Assembly (NCBI GenBank): GCA_937910695.1
Contig: CALEMW010000145.1
Coordinates: forward strand, 1 to 61,751
Direction: 5' to 3'
DNA: 61,751 bases
Source: an uncultured bacterium
GTDB taxonomy: Bacteria; Krumholzibacteriota; Krumholzibacteriia; LZORAL124-64-63
This document shows, in pieces, positions 1 to 10,300 of this stretch. The notes below the pieces were generated by a model. That model was not told the origin of the DNA and searched no databases. It worked only from the letters and a program-made list of their open reading frames with translations. Position numbers and translations under genes: made by a program. Numbering within the stretch: the stretch's first letter is position 1; each line of letters begins with the position of its first letter.

Positions 1-1161
1 CACACGCCGAGCATCCTGCCCTTCGAGGAGGGCAGTGGGTTCGCCCAAGGCGGCAAGAGCGTATCCAGCATTCTGCGCGTGCGCCATTCTCTCGGTGACC
101 TTTCCCATGTGGGCGTGATCACCACCGACCGTCATCTCGATGTCGGAGGGTCCGGCAAAGTGGTGGGCGCCGATGCTCGTGTGCGCTTCACCGACAACAC
201 CCAGCTCGAAGTCCAGGTACTTACCAGTCTTACCGATGAACCAGACAACCCGGCGATGACCGACAATCTCGGCGACACCACGTTCGACGGCGGCAAGCAC
301 ACCGCGGCCTTCGACGGCGAGACCTACTGGGGTCATGCCCTCTATTCCAGCTTGGAGTACGGAAACAGCACCTGGAACGCCGACATGGACTACTGGGAGC
401 GCAGTCCCACTTTCCGCGCCGACAACGGCTTCGAGCCCAGCAACTCGAACCGTGAAGTGGTCTTTTCCGCCGGCCCGACCTTCCGTTTCGACGATTCGCC
501 CTGGCTCCAGTCGATCAGTCCGTTCCTGAACATCGGCAATAAGTGGAATTTCGACGGCGTGAAAAAGGACGAGTGGGCGTACGGACAGGTGGCGATGAGT
601 CTCAGGAAGATGCAGGCGAGATTCGCGTTGACTCAGATGCTCAGCAACGAGCTTTTCGACGGCACGCAGTTCGATGGAATCTCCAGCACCGGGCTCAACA
701 TGCAGGCCATTCCGACGTCGTGGTTCAACTTCGGCTTCGATGTCTCCAAGGGGCACCGCATCGCCCGCTTTGCAGGTGTCATGGGAGACGAGAAGCGTTT
801 TTCGGCATGGGCCACGTTGAAACCCATCGACAGGTTCGTGACCGACCTCAGTTTCGATCATGCCAGCAGCTACGATCTGGAGACCCGCGAGGAGTTCTTC
901 AACGGGTTCATTCTCCGTTCCCGGATCCAGCTGCAGATCAGCCGCGAGTTGGCTGCTCGAGTGGTTCTGTAGTACAACGATTTCAGCGGCAGCTGGGACG
1001 CCGACCCGTTGCTCACTTACCGTCTCAACCCGTTTTCGATCTTCTATGTGGGATCGACAAGGGATTACCGCGACCTGACCATGGCTCAGAACGGGATCGA
1101 AGGCTGGACGCTCATGGACCGGCAGTACTTCATGAAGCTGCAGTACCTGTTCCAAATCTAG
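1..1161 (+). CDS. DUF5916 family outer-membrane protein, C-terminal part, with in-frame TAG
   Basis: The frame is open from base 1, so the N-terminus (signal peptide and carbohydrate-binding-like domain in the family) lies outside the window. The visible 386 codons alternate polar and aromatic residues like a beta-barrel, and match the C-terminal half of DUF5916 proteins, which are associated with the outer membrane and have no settled function. An in-frame TAG at 970-972 interrupts the frame. Beyond it the same frame continues for 62 codons (YNDFSGSWDADPLL... to ...KLQYLFQI) and ends at TAG 1159-1161 with the aromatic C-terminus expected of a barrel protein. The family usually has Gln before YN, so TAG replaces an expected CAG. 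It is either a nonsense allele, a suppressed amber codon or a sequence error. Confidence 0.75.
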
Positions 1162-1291
1162 AGCCGAGGCCGCAGGCAGGATCGACTGTGGCGGAGAATT
1201 CGACGGCGTTCTAGGATGGGGAGACCGATGAAGGCCCAAAGGCCTGAAGCGGTCTCCCTTATTTTTCCGGCCCGAACACCAGGAGTCGCCG

Positions 1292-1861
1292 ATGCCCCGT
1301 CCACCCGTCCTTCCTGCTCTCGACTGGCCCGAGATCTTCGCCGAGGCATCCACGTTCGAGGCCTGGCTCGAATCCGCCGAGTTCCCCGACAAAGCCGCCG
1401 CCATGGCGCACAACGTCGCGGAGATTACCCTCGTCGACGAAGCCGCGTCGTTTCTGCAGGACCTGCCCCGTCGGGTGAACGTTCTGGTGGTCGCCGAGGA
1501 TTGGTGCGGCGACGTCGTGCGTCATGTCCCGGCGCTCATGCGTCTGGCTCGGGAAAGCGAGCAGCTCACGGTTCGCTTCGTGACGAGGGAAGAGCGGCCA
1601 GAAGTCTTCGTGCGTTTTCTGACCAACGGCGGCGAGGCCATTCCCAAGTTCGTGTTCTTCAGCGCCGACTTTGTGGAATGCGGAAACTGGGGCCCCATGC
1701 CGGAGAACTGTCGCCGCCTCATCTCCCGCGGCAAGGCTTGCGGCGATGTTCCCGCCGCCCGCAAGATCGTAGCCGCCCGCTATGAAGCCGACACCGGCTG
1801 TGTCGAGGCGATCACCGAACTCCTGGACCTCGTCGAGCTGACCTCGGCGTCTTCGATGTGA
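1292..1861 (+). CDS. Thioredoxin-family protein with a single active-site cysteine
   Basis: This 189-residue protein has the fold and segment order of the small cytoplasmic thioredoxin-like family whose active site reads WCGDC or WCPDC. Here the motif is WCGDVV (around residue 72), so the second cysteine is replaced by Val. A CxxC dithiol-disulfide reaction is therefore not possible at this site; a monothiol or binding role is more likely. The start is an ATG with AGGAG about seven bases upstream. Its stop overlaps the GTG start of the next gene (GTGA), which implies translational coupling. No signal peptide is visible. Confidence 0.7.
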   Translation: MPRPPVLPALDWPEIFAEASTFEAWLESAEFPDKAAAMAHNVAEITLVDEAASFLQDLPRRVNVLVVAEDWCGDVVRHVPALMRLARESEQLTVRFVTREERPEVFVRFLTNGGEAIPKFVFFSADFVECGNWGPMPENCRRLISRGKACGDVPAARKIVAARYEADTGCVEAITELLDLVELTSASSM

Positions 1862-3942
1862 AGGCGCTCGCGGTAGGATTGGGCGCCTTCCTGCTCTTTC
1901 TGCTCCAGCCCCTGGCGGCCCGCTCCCTGTTGCCGCGCTTCGGGGGTGCGCCCTCGGTGTGGGCGGTTTCTCTGGCCTGCTATCAGTCGTTCCTCTTCGT
2001 CGGTTATCTGATTGCCCATCTGATCCGCCGCCATGTGCCGCAAAGCCTCCAGGGCATCGTTCTGATCTTCGTGTTAGCTGCGGGGGCGGCGACGTTTCCC
2101 CTGTTGCCCGTGAAAGCAGCAGTAGACGGCGATTCGGTCTTTACGGTGGCGTTGGCCGTGCTGCTGGGCGTTGGTCCGTTGTTCGTGGGTCTTGCGGTCA
2201 TCGGGCCTCTGGTTCAGTCCTGGGCCGGCGACGCCTCCGGCGACCGGGCCTATCGACTGTATGCGGTTTCCAATGCCGCGTCCCTGGCGGCGCTGCTGCT
2301 CTTTCCGACCGTCCTCGAACGCTTTGTGGACGTGATGGTTCTGGGCCGGATGTGGTCGTTTCTGTATGCGGCTGAAATCGGTCTGATCGCCGTGATCGCC
2401 CTGAACATACGTCGGTCGGATGCGCCGCCGCTCGTCGTGCGGCCGTCCCACGCCCCGTCTTTGGGATCCATCGTTGGTTGGATGGCCTGGGCGGCGTCGG
2501 GTGTCGTCGTCCTCAATGCGGTGACCACGGTGTTGGCCCAGGACTTGGCCAGTATGCCGATGCTCTGGGTCGTACCATTGGCTCTCTATCTGTTGACCTG
2601 GATCGTAGCGTTTGCCGGGCGTTTACCGGGAACGCTGTTCCGACCGGCGGCTTTGTCGGGTGCGGCATTGGGGCTTCTGCTCCTGGTGCTGCACGACAGT
2701 CTCGACGCGGGTCCCGTCACGGTCATTCTGATGACCCTGGGTGCCATGACGGCGGCGTGTCTGGCCGCCCATGGCGCTCTCGCCGCATCCCGCCCCGATT
2801 CCGGACGACTCACGTCCTTCTATCTGGCCATCGCGGCGGGAGGGGCCATCGGAGGGGTCGTCTCAGGTTTGGCGGCGCCGTCGCTGGGGCCGCGGTGGAC
2901 GGAACTGGCTCTGGGTTTCGGTGCCGTCGCACTGCTTGCTGCAATCGGGGGAATACGAGGGGCATCGAGACGCGGAACGAACGTCACCGCAGCCATGATG
3001 CTGATGCTCTTGGTCGCTTTGCTGATCATGAAGATCATCGCTACGCCCGAAGGAACGATCCTTCAGCACCGCGATTTCCACGGGATGATTCGGGTTACCG
3101 AGCACGGTGTGGGCGATCCCGCACGTCATCGTCTGGTTCTGACCCACGGCGCCACCAAGCACGGAGCCCAGTTCCTCGCCGCGGATCTGCGCCGCGAGCC
3201 CACGACCTACTATGCTGAAACCACGGGATGCGGTATCGCGGTTGCTGCTCAGCGGTCCCGAACGGATTCTCCGTTGCACATCGGGGCCGTGGGGCTTGGC
3301 GTAGGTACGCTGGCCGCATACGGGCTTCCAGGAGACGAGATTGTCTTCTACGAACTCAGTCCGGCTGTCGCCTCCGTCGCTGCAGGAGCCACCAACCCAG
3401 CCTTCACCTACCTTGCAGATTCGCCGGCGTCTGTCGACGTGGTGCTCGGCGATGCGAGGCTTTCTCTCACCCGGGAGCTTGTCGACCATCCGACCGGACG
3501 GAAATTCGATCTTTTGGTACTCGATGCCTTCGCCGGCGATGCCGTACCTATGCATCTGCTGACCCGGGAGGCCTTCGCTGTCTATACCGGTCATCTCAGC
3601 TCTGAGGGCATGATCGCGGCCCATGTTTCGAGCAATTGGCTCGACCTGCGTCCGGTTCTTTACGCCTGGGCACGCGCCGCCGGCTGGCGGGCTCTGACTG
3701 TGTCCAATCGATCAGCTGGTCCGTCCGATCGGAGTCTTATTTCGACTTGGGTACTACTATTCCGCGATCTCGATGGTTTGAGGGCCCTGCGCGAGCAGTG
3801 TCTTCCCTTGATGGAGGACGGGGTTGTTGAGGTGGAAAACATGAACAACGTCGATTTTGGAGATCTTCCGCCATGGACCGACGGTCGAGGCGGGTTGTTG
3901 GACGTTTTGACGACGGAAATTGTCGCCGGGGCCGTGCGCTGA
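1858..3942 (+). CDS. Membrane-fused spermidine-synthase-like protein
   Basis: The 694-residue protein has about ten hydrophobic helices in residues 1-390, then a soluble Rossmann-like domain (about 405-690) resembling the SpeE aminopropyltransferase fold. Visible motifs are a GLGVGTLAAYG nucleotide-binding loop, an acidic residue in FYELSP, the GDAR motif and the family signature LDAFAGDAVPMHLLT. Such fused MFS/spermidine-synthase-like proteins are common, but few have been shown to make polyamines, so the substrate is uncertain. The GTG start overlaps the stop of the thioredoxin-like gene. Confidence 0.75.
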   Translation: MKALAVGLGAFLLFLLQPLAARSLLPRFGGAPSVWAVSLACYQSFLFVGYLIAHLIRRHVPQSLQGIVLIFVLAAGAATFPLLPVKAAVDGDSVFTVALAVLLGVGPLFVGLAVIGPLVQSWAGDASGDRAYRLYAVSNAASLAALLLFPTVLERFVDVMVLGRMWSFLYAAEIGLIAVIALNIRRSDAPPLVVRPSHAPSLGSIVGWMAWAASGVVVLNAVTTVLAQDLASMPMLWVVPLALYLLTWIVAFAGRLPGTLFRPAALSGAALGLLLLVLHDSLDAGPVTVILMTLGAMTAACLAAHGALAASRPDSGRLTSFYLAIAAGGAIGGVVSGLAAPSLGPRWTELALGFGAVALLAAIGGIRGASRRGTNVTAAMMLMLLVALLIMKIIATPEGTILQHRDFHGMIRVTEHGVGDPARHRLVLTHGATKHGAQFLAADLRREPTTYYAETTGCGIAVAAQRSRTDSPLHIGAVGLGVGTLAAYGLPGDEIVFYELSPAVASVAAGATNPAFTYLADSPASVDVVLGDARLSLTRELVDHPTGRKFDLLVLDAFAGDAVPMHLLTREAFAVYTGHLSSEGMIAAHVSSNWLDLRPVLYAWARAAGWRALTVSNRSAGPSDRSLISTWVLLFRDLDGLRALREQCLPLMEDGVVEVENMNNVDFGDLPPWTDGRGGLLDVLTTEIVAGAVR

Positions 3943-4050
3943 AGCATCGTCATATCCGACCACAAACGATTCAAATCACTACAGTTCAACCCAAATATGT
4001 CGAAAGTACTCCGGTAGGGAGACGTCTGTCTTTCCGAACCGGAGGCATGG

Positions 4051-6447
4051 ATGACGCGCAGATTGGCACGTCCTGATGGACAAGGAGCCCAACTCGAGCA
4101 CCACGGCGGTGGAATCCATACGCTGGATCTGCTCGGACTGCTTGTGCTTGTCGGCGTTGGACTTTTCGTCATGAAGCTCGACGGAGATGGTCGAGAACGT
4201 AAAGCCAAGTTCGAAGCCTCGGTGATCGAGAGCAACGAGATCATGCTCGAGAGCAGGGCTGCGACGATCGAGGAATATTTCGGATCCATCCAGACGGTGC
4301 TGAAAATCATCGCCAGTGACGACGACATCAAGGACTTCGGCCCCGAAGTGCGGGGAGACATTGCGCAAAGCTATCAGATCTTCCTGGAACGCCACGGCCT
4401 CAAAACGCTCCAAATGACGCCGGTGTCCGAGGGGTTGCCTACACCCGCCATGTGTTTCACTCACGGCGGTCTGGTATCGATCCCACCGAACCGGGAACAG
4501 CCTCCTGAAGAATGTGCGGTTGAGAAAGAACATCTCGCAGCGTTTCAGGCCGATCCGGGCCTGGCCAACACGGTCAGCCGCCGGATCATGTTGTGTGGAG
4601 ATGTGTCGGGAGGACCCGCCATGCCGGGTCTGCTGTTTTCACAGCCCATTCGCAAAGATGGCGGCCTGGTCGGCCTGGTGTCCGTGACGATTACCGAATC
4701 ACACATCAAAGAACTCATGGGACGCGGGAGTTTCTCCTCGCAGGCCATGTTGATCAACAACCGCAACGAAGTTTACAGTTCTGAAAATATGCCTGCTGAG
4801 AGCCTGGAGACTTTCCGGCTCATGGTCGCATCCTACGGTGCCGAGGCCCTCGTCGGCGGTTCGTGCCCGACCCATGCTGCGACGGGTGGGCGCAAGGCCG
4901 CGGCCGAGGTTCATCTGTCTGATGACTCACGTTGGTGGCTCGTATTGGAGCATGACGTTGCCCAGCAGGTGGCCCTGGCGTCTGACCAGGGACCGCTCAA
5001 AGGATGGGGGTTCTCTGTTCTGATATTGGTGACGGGCCTTGCCTTGGCCGTTTCCCTCTGGATGGCCCGAAGCAGACTGCAGGAACGGTTTGAATCGCTC
5101 CAACGTCAGGCCGCCGACGAGCATGTGCTTCGAACCGTGGCCGAGAGTACGATGGGTGAAACGGGGGAGGCGTTTTTCCGTGTCTTGACATGTAGTCTTA
5201 TGGAAACCTTCGACGCCACATTCGCCTTCGTGGGTCGCGTCGACCAAGAAGACTCGAGCCGCGGCGACACCCTGGCCTTCTGGGACGGAAAGGAGTTCTT
5301 GCCGCCGATCCACTACGCCTTGACGGGAACTCCCAGCGAGCTGGTCATGGAACGCGGTAAGTTCTTTTGCTCCGATCACATTCAGGATGTCTTTCCCGAC
5401 GATGATCTGCTGGCCAGTCTGGAAATCCGGAGCTACCACGGCGTCACCCTCTACGATTCCGACGGCAAGGCCGGGGGCATTATGGCCGTCATGAGTCGGA
5501 GCTCCATGAAGGAACCGTCGCCGCGGATTCAATCGTTCCTGCAGATCTTTGCCGCTCGTGCGTCGGCGGAGCTGATCCGTATGCGCTCCGAGGCGAATAC
5601 CTTGCAGCTGAATGCAGAGCTCGAACGCCGGGTGGAGTCCAGGACCGCAGAGTTGAAGGCGGCCCAGGAACAGCTGATCGAAGCCGAGACGATGGGAGCG
5701 CTCGGCACTCTCGTGTCCGGGGTGGCCCATGAGATCAACACGCCCGTGGGGGTCGGCGTGACGGCGATCACCCACCTCCAGGACCAGTTGGACTCTTGTT
5801 GGAACAGCTACAAGGAAGGGCACCTGACCAGGAGCAGGCTCGAAGGGTTCCTGTTGTCGGTGCGCGAGACGACGGGCCTCGTCTACACCAATCTGAAACG
5901 CACGGCGGATCTCGTGGCGGCCTTCAAGCAGGTCGCGGTGGATCTGAACGCAGAAGATGCCCGCGTGATCCATATGAAGAGCTTCCTGAATGAAAACCTA
6001 TCGACGTGCAGGGCCTCTCTCGAACTGCGGGGGCATCGTCTTGTGATGTCCTGTCCCGACACTCTGAAGGTGTCGACCTAGCCGACGGCCTTGGGGCGTG
6101 TTGTCGAACAATTGTTCGACAACATTTCATCCCACGCCTTCGTCGATCGAGAACCCGGAACCGTCTCGGTCTTGGTCGAGTGCAACGGACCCTCCTGGCG
6201 CTTGACGGTCGAAGACGATGGTGTGGGCATGGATCCCGAAACCATTGGCCGCATCTACGAACCGTTCTTCACCACGAGGCGCGGTGTCAGCGGCACGGGA
6301 CTGGGCATGCACATCGTCTACAACACGGTGACCAGAACCCTCGGGGGAACGATCCGCTGCGAGAGCCGGATCGGCCGTGGAACGAGCTTCGTGATCGTCT
6401 GTCCCCACAACGTGCCCGTCGAAAGCCTCACCCCTTTGTCAGTATGA
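4051..6447 (+). CDS. Membrane sensor histidine kinase with in-frame TAG before the ATPase domain
   Basis: Start ATG with GGAGG six bases upstream. TM1 is about residues 24-43, followed by a periplasmic sensor region of about 270 residues, TM2 about 318-338, a GAF-like domain about 365-510, a coiled coil about 515-545, and a dimerisation domain with the phospho-accepting His in VAHEINTP (H560). The frame meets TAG at 6079-6081 (codon 677) and continues without shift into a complete HATPase: the N box LFDNISSHAF, VEDDGVGMDP, EPFFTTRRG and GTGLGMH. Related kinases have a short residue before PxAL at the TAG position (Tyr, Asp or Gln). If TAG is not read through, the product lacks its ATP-binding half and cannot phosphorylate itself. 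No response regulator lies next to it. Confidence 0.8.
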
Positions 6448-6531
6448 TCCCTCCGGGCCGTGGCGGATGCCGACTCGGTGCGCTACCGTGAGGGCATTCG
6501 AACCGCTCCCTGCTTGTTCTGGAGGCAAGAC

Positions 6532-7227
6532 ATGAACGCGAAAATCTTCGCGGCCGCCCTGGTCGTTGTCTGTTTCGGCGGTGTTGTCCACGCCCGCACC
6601 ATCGCCATCATCGGCACCGGCGACGTGGGGGCGACCCTCGGTCCTCGTTGGGCCGCTGCCGGTCACGAGATCGTCTACGGCTCCCGATCTCCGGAGTCGG
6701 GGCGGGTACAGGCACTGGTGGTGGAAACCGGCGTCGATGCGTGGGCAGCGCTTCCTTCCGATGCTGCCGTAGCTGCGGAAGTGATCGTGCTCGCGATTCC
6801 ATTCAGCGTCGTAGAGGATCTGCTGCCTCGACTTGGGGACCAGCAGGGGAAGATCGTCATCGACTGCACCAATCCGCTGTCCCGAGACCTGGCGGATCTC
6901 GTTGTGGGGCATGGCTCGTCCGGGGCCGAGATCGTCGCGGGACTGCTGCCGGGTGCGCGGGTCGTGAAGGCCTTGAACACCACCGGTGTGTCCAATATGC
7001 GTGATACGGCTTATCCCGACGGGCCGCCGACGATGCTGATGGCCGGTGAATCGGCGATGGCCAAGGCCGTGGTAGCAGGCCTGATATCGGACCTCGGATT
7101 CGAGCCTGTCGACGCCGGTCCCTTGAAGTCTGCCCGCTGGCTCGAGCCCCTCGCGATGCTGTGGATCGAACTCGCGTACCGCCAGGGCATGGGCGACGAC
7201 ATCGCATTCAAGCTGATCCGGCGCTGA
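6532..7227 (+). CDS. NADPH-dependent F420-reductase-like oxidoreductase with an apparent signal peptide
   Basis: The Rossmann dinucleotide-binding loop IAIIGTGDVGATLG follows a predicted signal peptide (MNAKIFAAALVVVCFGGVVHA). The remainder matches the F420_oxidored/NADP-binding family, including YGSRSPES, DCTNPLS and VKALNTTGVSNMRD. ATG 6532 is chosen because GGAGG lies seven bases upstream; longer in-frame starts have no such site. Length is 231 residues, normal for the family apart from the N-terminal extension. Export of a nicotinamide-dependent enzyme is unusual since the cofactor is cytoplasmic; the segment might instead be a membrane anchor. Confidence 0.7.
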   Translation: MNAKIFAAALVVVCFGGVVHARTIAIIGTGDVGATLGPRWAAAGHEIVYGSRSPESGRVQALVVETGVDAWAALPSDAAVAAEVIVLAIPFSVVEDLLPRLGDQQGKIVIDCTNPLSRDLADLVVGHGSSGAEIVAGLLPGARVVKALNTTGVSNMRDTAYPDGPPTMLMAGESAMAKAVVAGLISDLGFEPVDAGPLKSARWLEPLAMLWIELAYRQGMGDDIAFKLIRR

Positions 7228-7262
7228 TCCGGGCCATTTCACTCAAGGGCAACCTCAGACTC

Positions 7263-7329
7263 TTGGTTCCATAACGCCTTTCGTGCTAATCTACCCCGGC
7301 TCTCAAGACCGGCCGGCCTTTCGCCGGCC
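7263..7329 (+). promoter_or_regulatory. Probable sigma-70 promoter and leader hairpin of the S41 protease gene
   Basis: TTGGTT (7263-7268), an 18-base spacer and TAATCT (7287-7292, preceded by TG as in extended -10 elements) resemble a vegetative promoter. A perfect hairpin GGCCGGC/GCCGGCC (7311-7317 and 7323-7329, loop CTTTC) follows in the putative leader, just before the GGAGG of the protease gene. It may be a weak terminator of the preceding gene or a leader structure. Confidence 0.4.
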
Positions 7330-7355
7330 GCACCATCAAGATCGCGGAGGATTCC

Positions 7356-10300
7356 ATGAGACTGCCGAGCGTGTTCCGTTCGCTCCTCGTCGTTGCGTTG
7401 CTGTGCCTGGCCGTTGGCGCCCTGGCCGCCGACGCCTTCATGCCGCGCTGGCCGGCCATCACCCCCGACGGCGGAACCGTTGTGTTCAGCTACCAGGGGG
7501 ATCTGTGGAGCGTACCAGCTGCAGGCGGCCAGGCCCGGCGCCTGACCGCCCACGAAGCGTACGATTCCCACGCAGTCATCAGCCCCGATGGGAAGACGAT
7601 CGCGTTTTCGTCCAACCGCTATGGGGACTTCGACGTGTACGTCATGCCTCTCGAAGGCGGTGCGCCGAAGCGACTGACTCACGCAGCGTCGAACGACCAG
7701 CCCCGGGCCTTCTCGGCCGATGGTACCGAGGTGTACTTCGCCTCGCGGCGTCTGTTCGACTATCCCATGTCGACCCAGATCTTCCGTGTGCCCGTGGCCG
7801 GCGGCACCCCGTTCCGTCTGCTCGATGTCTTCGCCGATGAGATCGCCACCGCCGACGGCAAGTCCTTCGTCTACGCGGAAGGACGCGTGGCCTGGGGGCG
7901 TCTGCATTATCGGGGCAGCTATCAGCGCGAGCTCTACGGTTGGACGCCTGGATCGGACCCGATCCGACTGACTGACAACCGCGGCTACGACACCAACCCC
8001 ATGGTGGGGCCGGGCGGCCGCATCTACTGGCTGGGGGATCAGGACAAGAGCAAGACCGCCAACGTCTGGACCATGGGCGCCGACGGCAGTGATCCGTGGC
8101 AGATCACAGAATTCAAGGGCGACCCTGTCCGCGGCGCAGCCTTGAGCGCCGATGGTCGCCGCATGGTTCTGGAACAGGGCACCGCTCTGTTTCTCCTCGA
8201 TCTTCCCGACGGCAAGCCCAAGCCCATCGCCATCAGCGTGGCCGATGATCAGATCGAAAACCCCGTCGTTCTGGAGACGAAGACCGGCGACGCTACGGAA
8301 ATCGCTGTCTCGTCAGATGGTGAAGAATATGCGCTGGCGGTCTCCGGCGAAATCGTACTGGTGAACAAGGAGCTCGGCGGACGCGCCACAGTGGCCGTAC
8401 CCGGCCCTTGGCTGGAACAGAGTCTCATGTTCCGACCCGGTTCCGCCGACACACTGCTCTTCGTCGGCGACCGCGACGGTGAAAGTACGGTCTGTCTGCT
8501 CGTATCCGACGAGGAAGAGCAGCCGCTGCTCCGCGCCGCCCGCACCCATCGCATTGTGGTGCTGACCGACGGCAAGAAGCCCTGCCTCAATCCAGTCTGG
8601 TCTCCGAAGGGCGACCGCATCCTCTACACCCGCGGCAACGGCGACCTCCACGTCATGGACGCCGAGGGCGGCCACGACAAGACCCTCTTCAAGTCGTGGA
8701 ACGTGGAAGAATACAGCTGGTCCCCGGACGGCCACTGGATCGCCTTCTCCCGCAGCGACCGCAACTACAACTCCGACATCTTCATCATGCCCTCGGACGG
8801 TGGCGACGAAGTCAACGTGAGCCGCCATCCCGACTACGACCAGAACCCTGTGTGGTCTGCCGACGGCCGTGTGCTCGCCTGGAGCACGGCACGCCACGAC
8901 CACGACCCCAACTCCCACGACCAAGACGTCTACGCCGTGTACCTCCAGCGCGAGGACCACGAAAGGACGAAGGAGGAGTGGCAGATCTGGGAGAAGACAC
9001 GCGACAATAAGGACAAGAAGGACAAGAAGGGTAAGAAGGATGAGGATGAGGAGGAAGACGCCGAATCCGAGGACGAAGCCGAAGAAGCTGAAGAGAAGGT
9101 CGATGAACCTGCCGTCATCGACTTCGAAGACATCCATCTCCGTTCGCGCCGCATCACGAGCCTGAACGGCAGCGAGTCGATCGTCGCGGTGCACCCCAAG
9201 GGAGACCGCTACTACTTCGTCGGCACCGTCGACGGCGACCGCGATCTCATGAGCGTCGACCGTTTCGGCGAGGACCGCGAATCCGTCACCGAGGGCGGCA
9301 CGTCGCCCGCCGGCATCAGCGCCGACGCCGAGGTCAAGACCTTCACTTTCCTCAAGCGCGGCAAGCCGTCCCGCGTGCCGGCCGACGGCGGCAAGGTCGA
9401 GTCGACGGACTTCTCGGCCCGCCTGACCGTCGACCGCCCCGCCGTGCGCCTGCGCACCATGGACGAGGCCTGGCGCACCATGCGCGACCACTTCTACGAT
9501 CCGGACATGCACGGCGTCGACTGGGACAAGGTCCGCACGAAGTACGCGGCGATGGTCCGCGGCGTGCGGCACGACGTGGACTTCAGCGACGTCATGAACT
9601 TCATGCTCGGCGAACTCAACGCCAGCCACATGGGTTATCGCGCTACCTGGGACACGCCGGGCGACTACGGTCCGGACGGCTGGCTCGGCCTGCAGTTCGA
9701 TTCCGCCCACCGCGGCGATGGTTTGCTGGTGACCGACGTGCTGGCCTACGGTCCCTGCGACATGGCCAAGGGGCGCGTCGAGGTGGGCGACCTGCTGCTG
9801 ACCGTGGACGGCGAGGCCGTTTCGGCCGCGGCCAACCTATGGCGCACCCTCGAAACCCGCGAAGACCAGCCCACCCTCCTCGGCCTGCGTCGCGGCGCTG
9901 ACGAGCTCGATGTCGAGGTTGTGCCGGCCAGCTACCGCCGGATCTGGCAGCGCAATTACGAACGCATGGAGCGCGACAAGCGCAGCTATGTGGAGCGCAC
10001 GACCAACGAGCGCATCGGCTATACCCACATCCAGGGCATGGGCTTCAGCGAAGTGGAGCGCTTCGAGCAGAACCTCTTCGCGGCCGCCGACGGCAAGGAG
10101 GCCCTGATCATCGACGTGCGGAACAACGGCGGCGGCTGGACCACCGACCTGATGCTGACGATCCTCACCCAGCCCCAGCATGCCTACACCATCGGCCGCG
10201 ACGGCGTGGTGGGCTATCCAGAGGCCGAGCGGCAGCCCTTCTACCGCTGGACCAAGCCCATCGTCGTGATCTGCAACGAGGGCAGCTACTCCAACGCGGA

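Noticed and set aside
8313..9710. Long antisense frame (465 codons) opposite the S41 protease gene
   Set aside because: High-GC shadow frame with no family likeness; the plus-strand protease explains the region.
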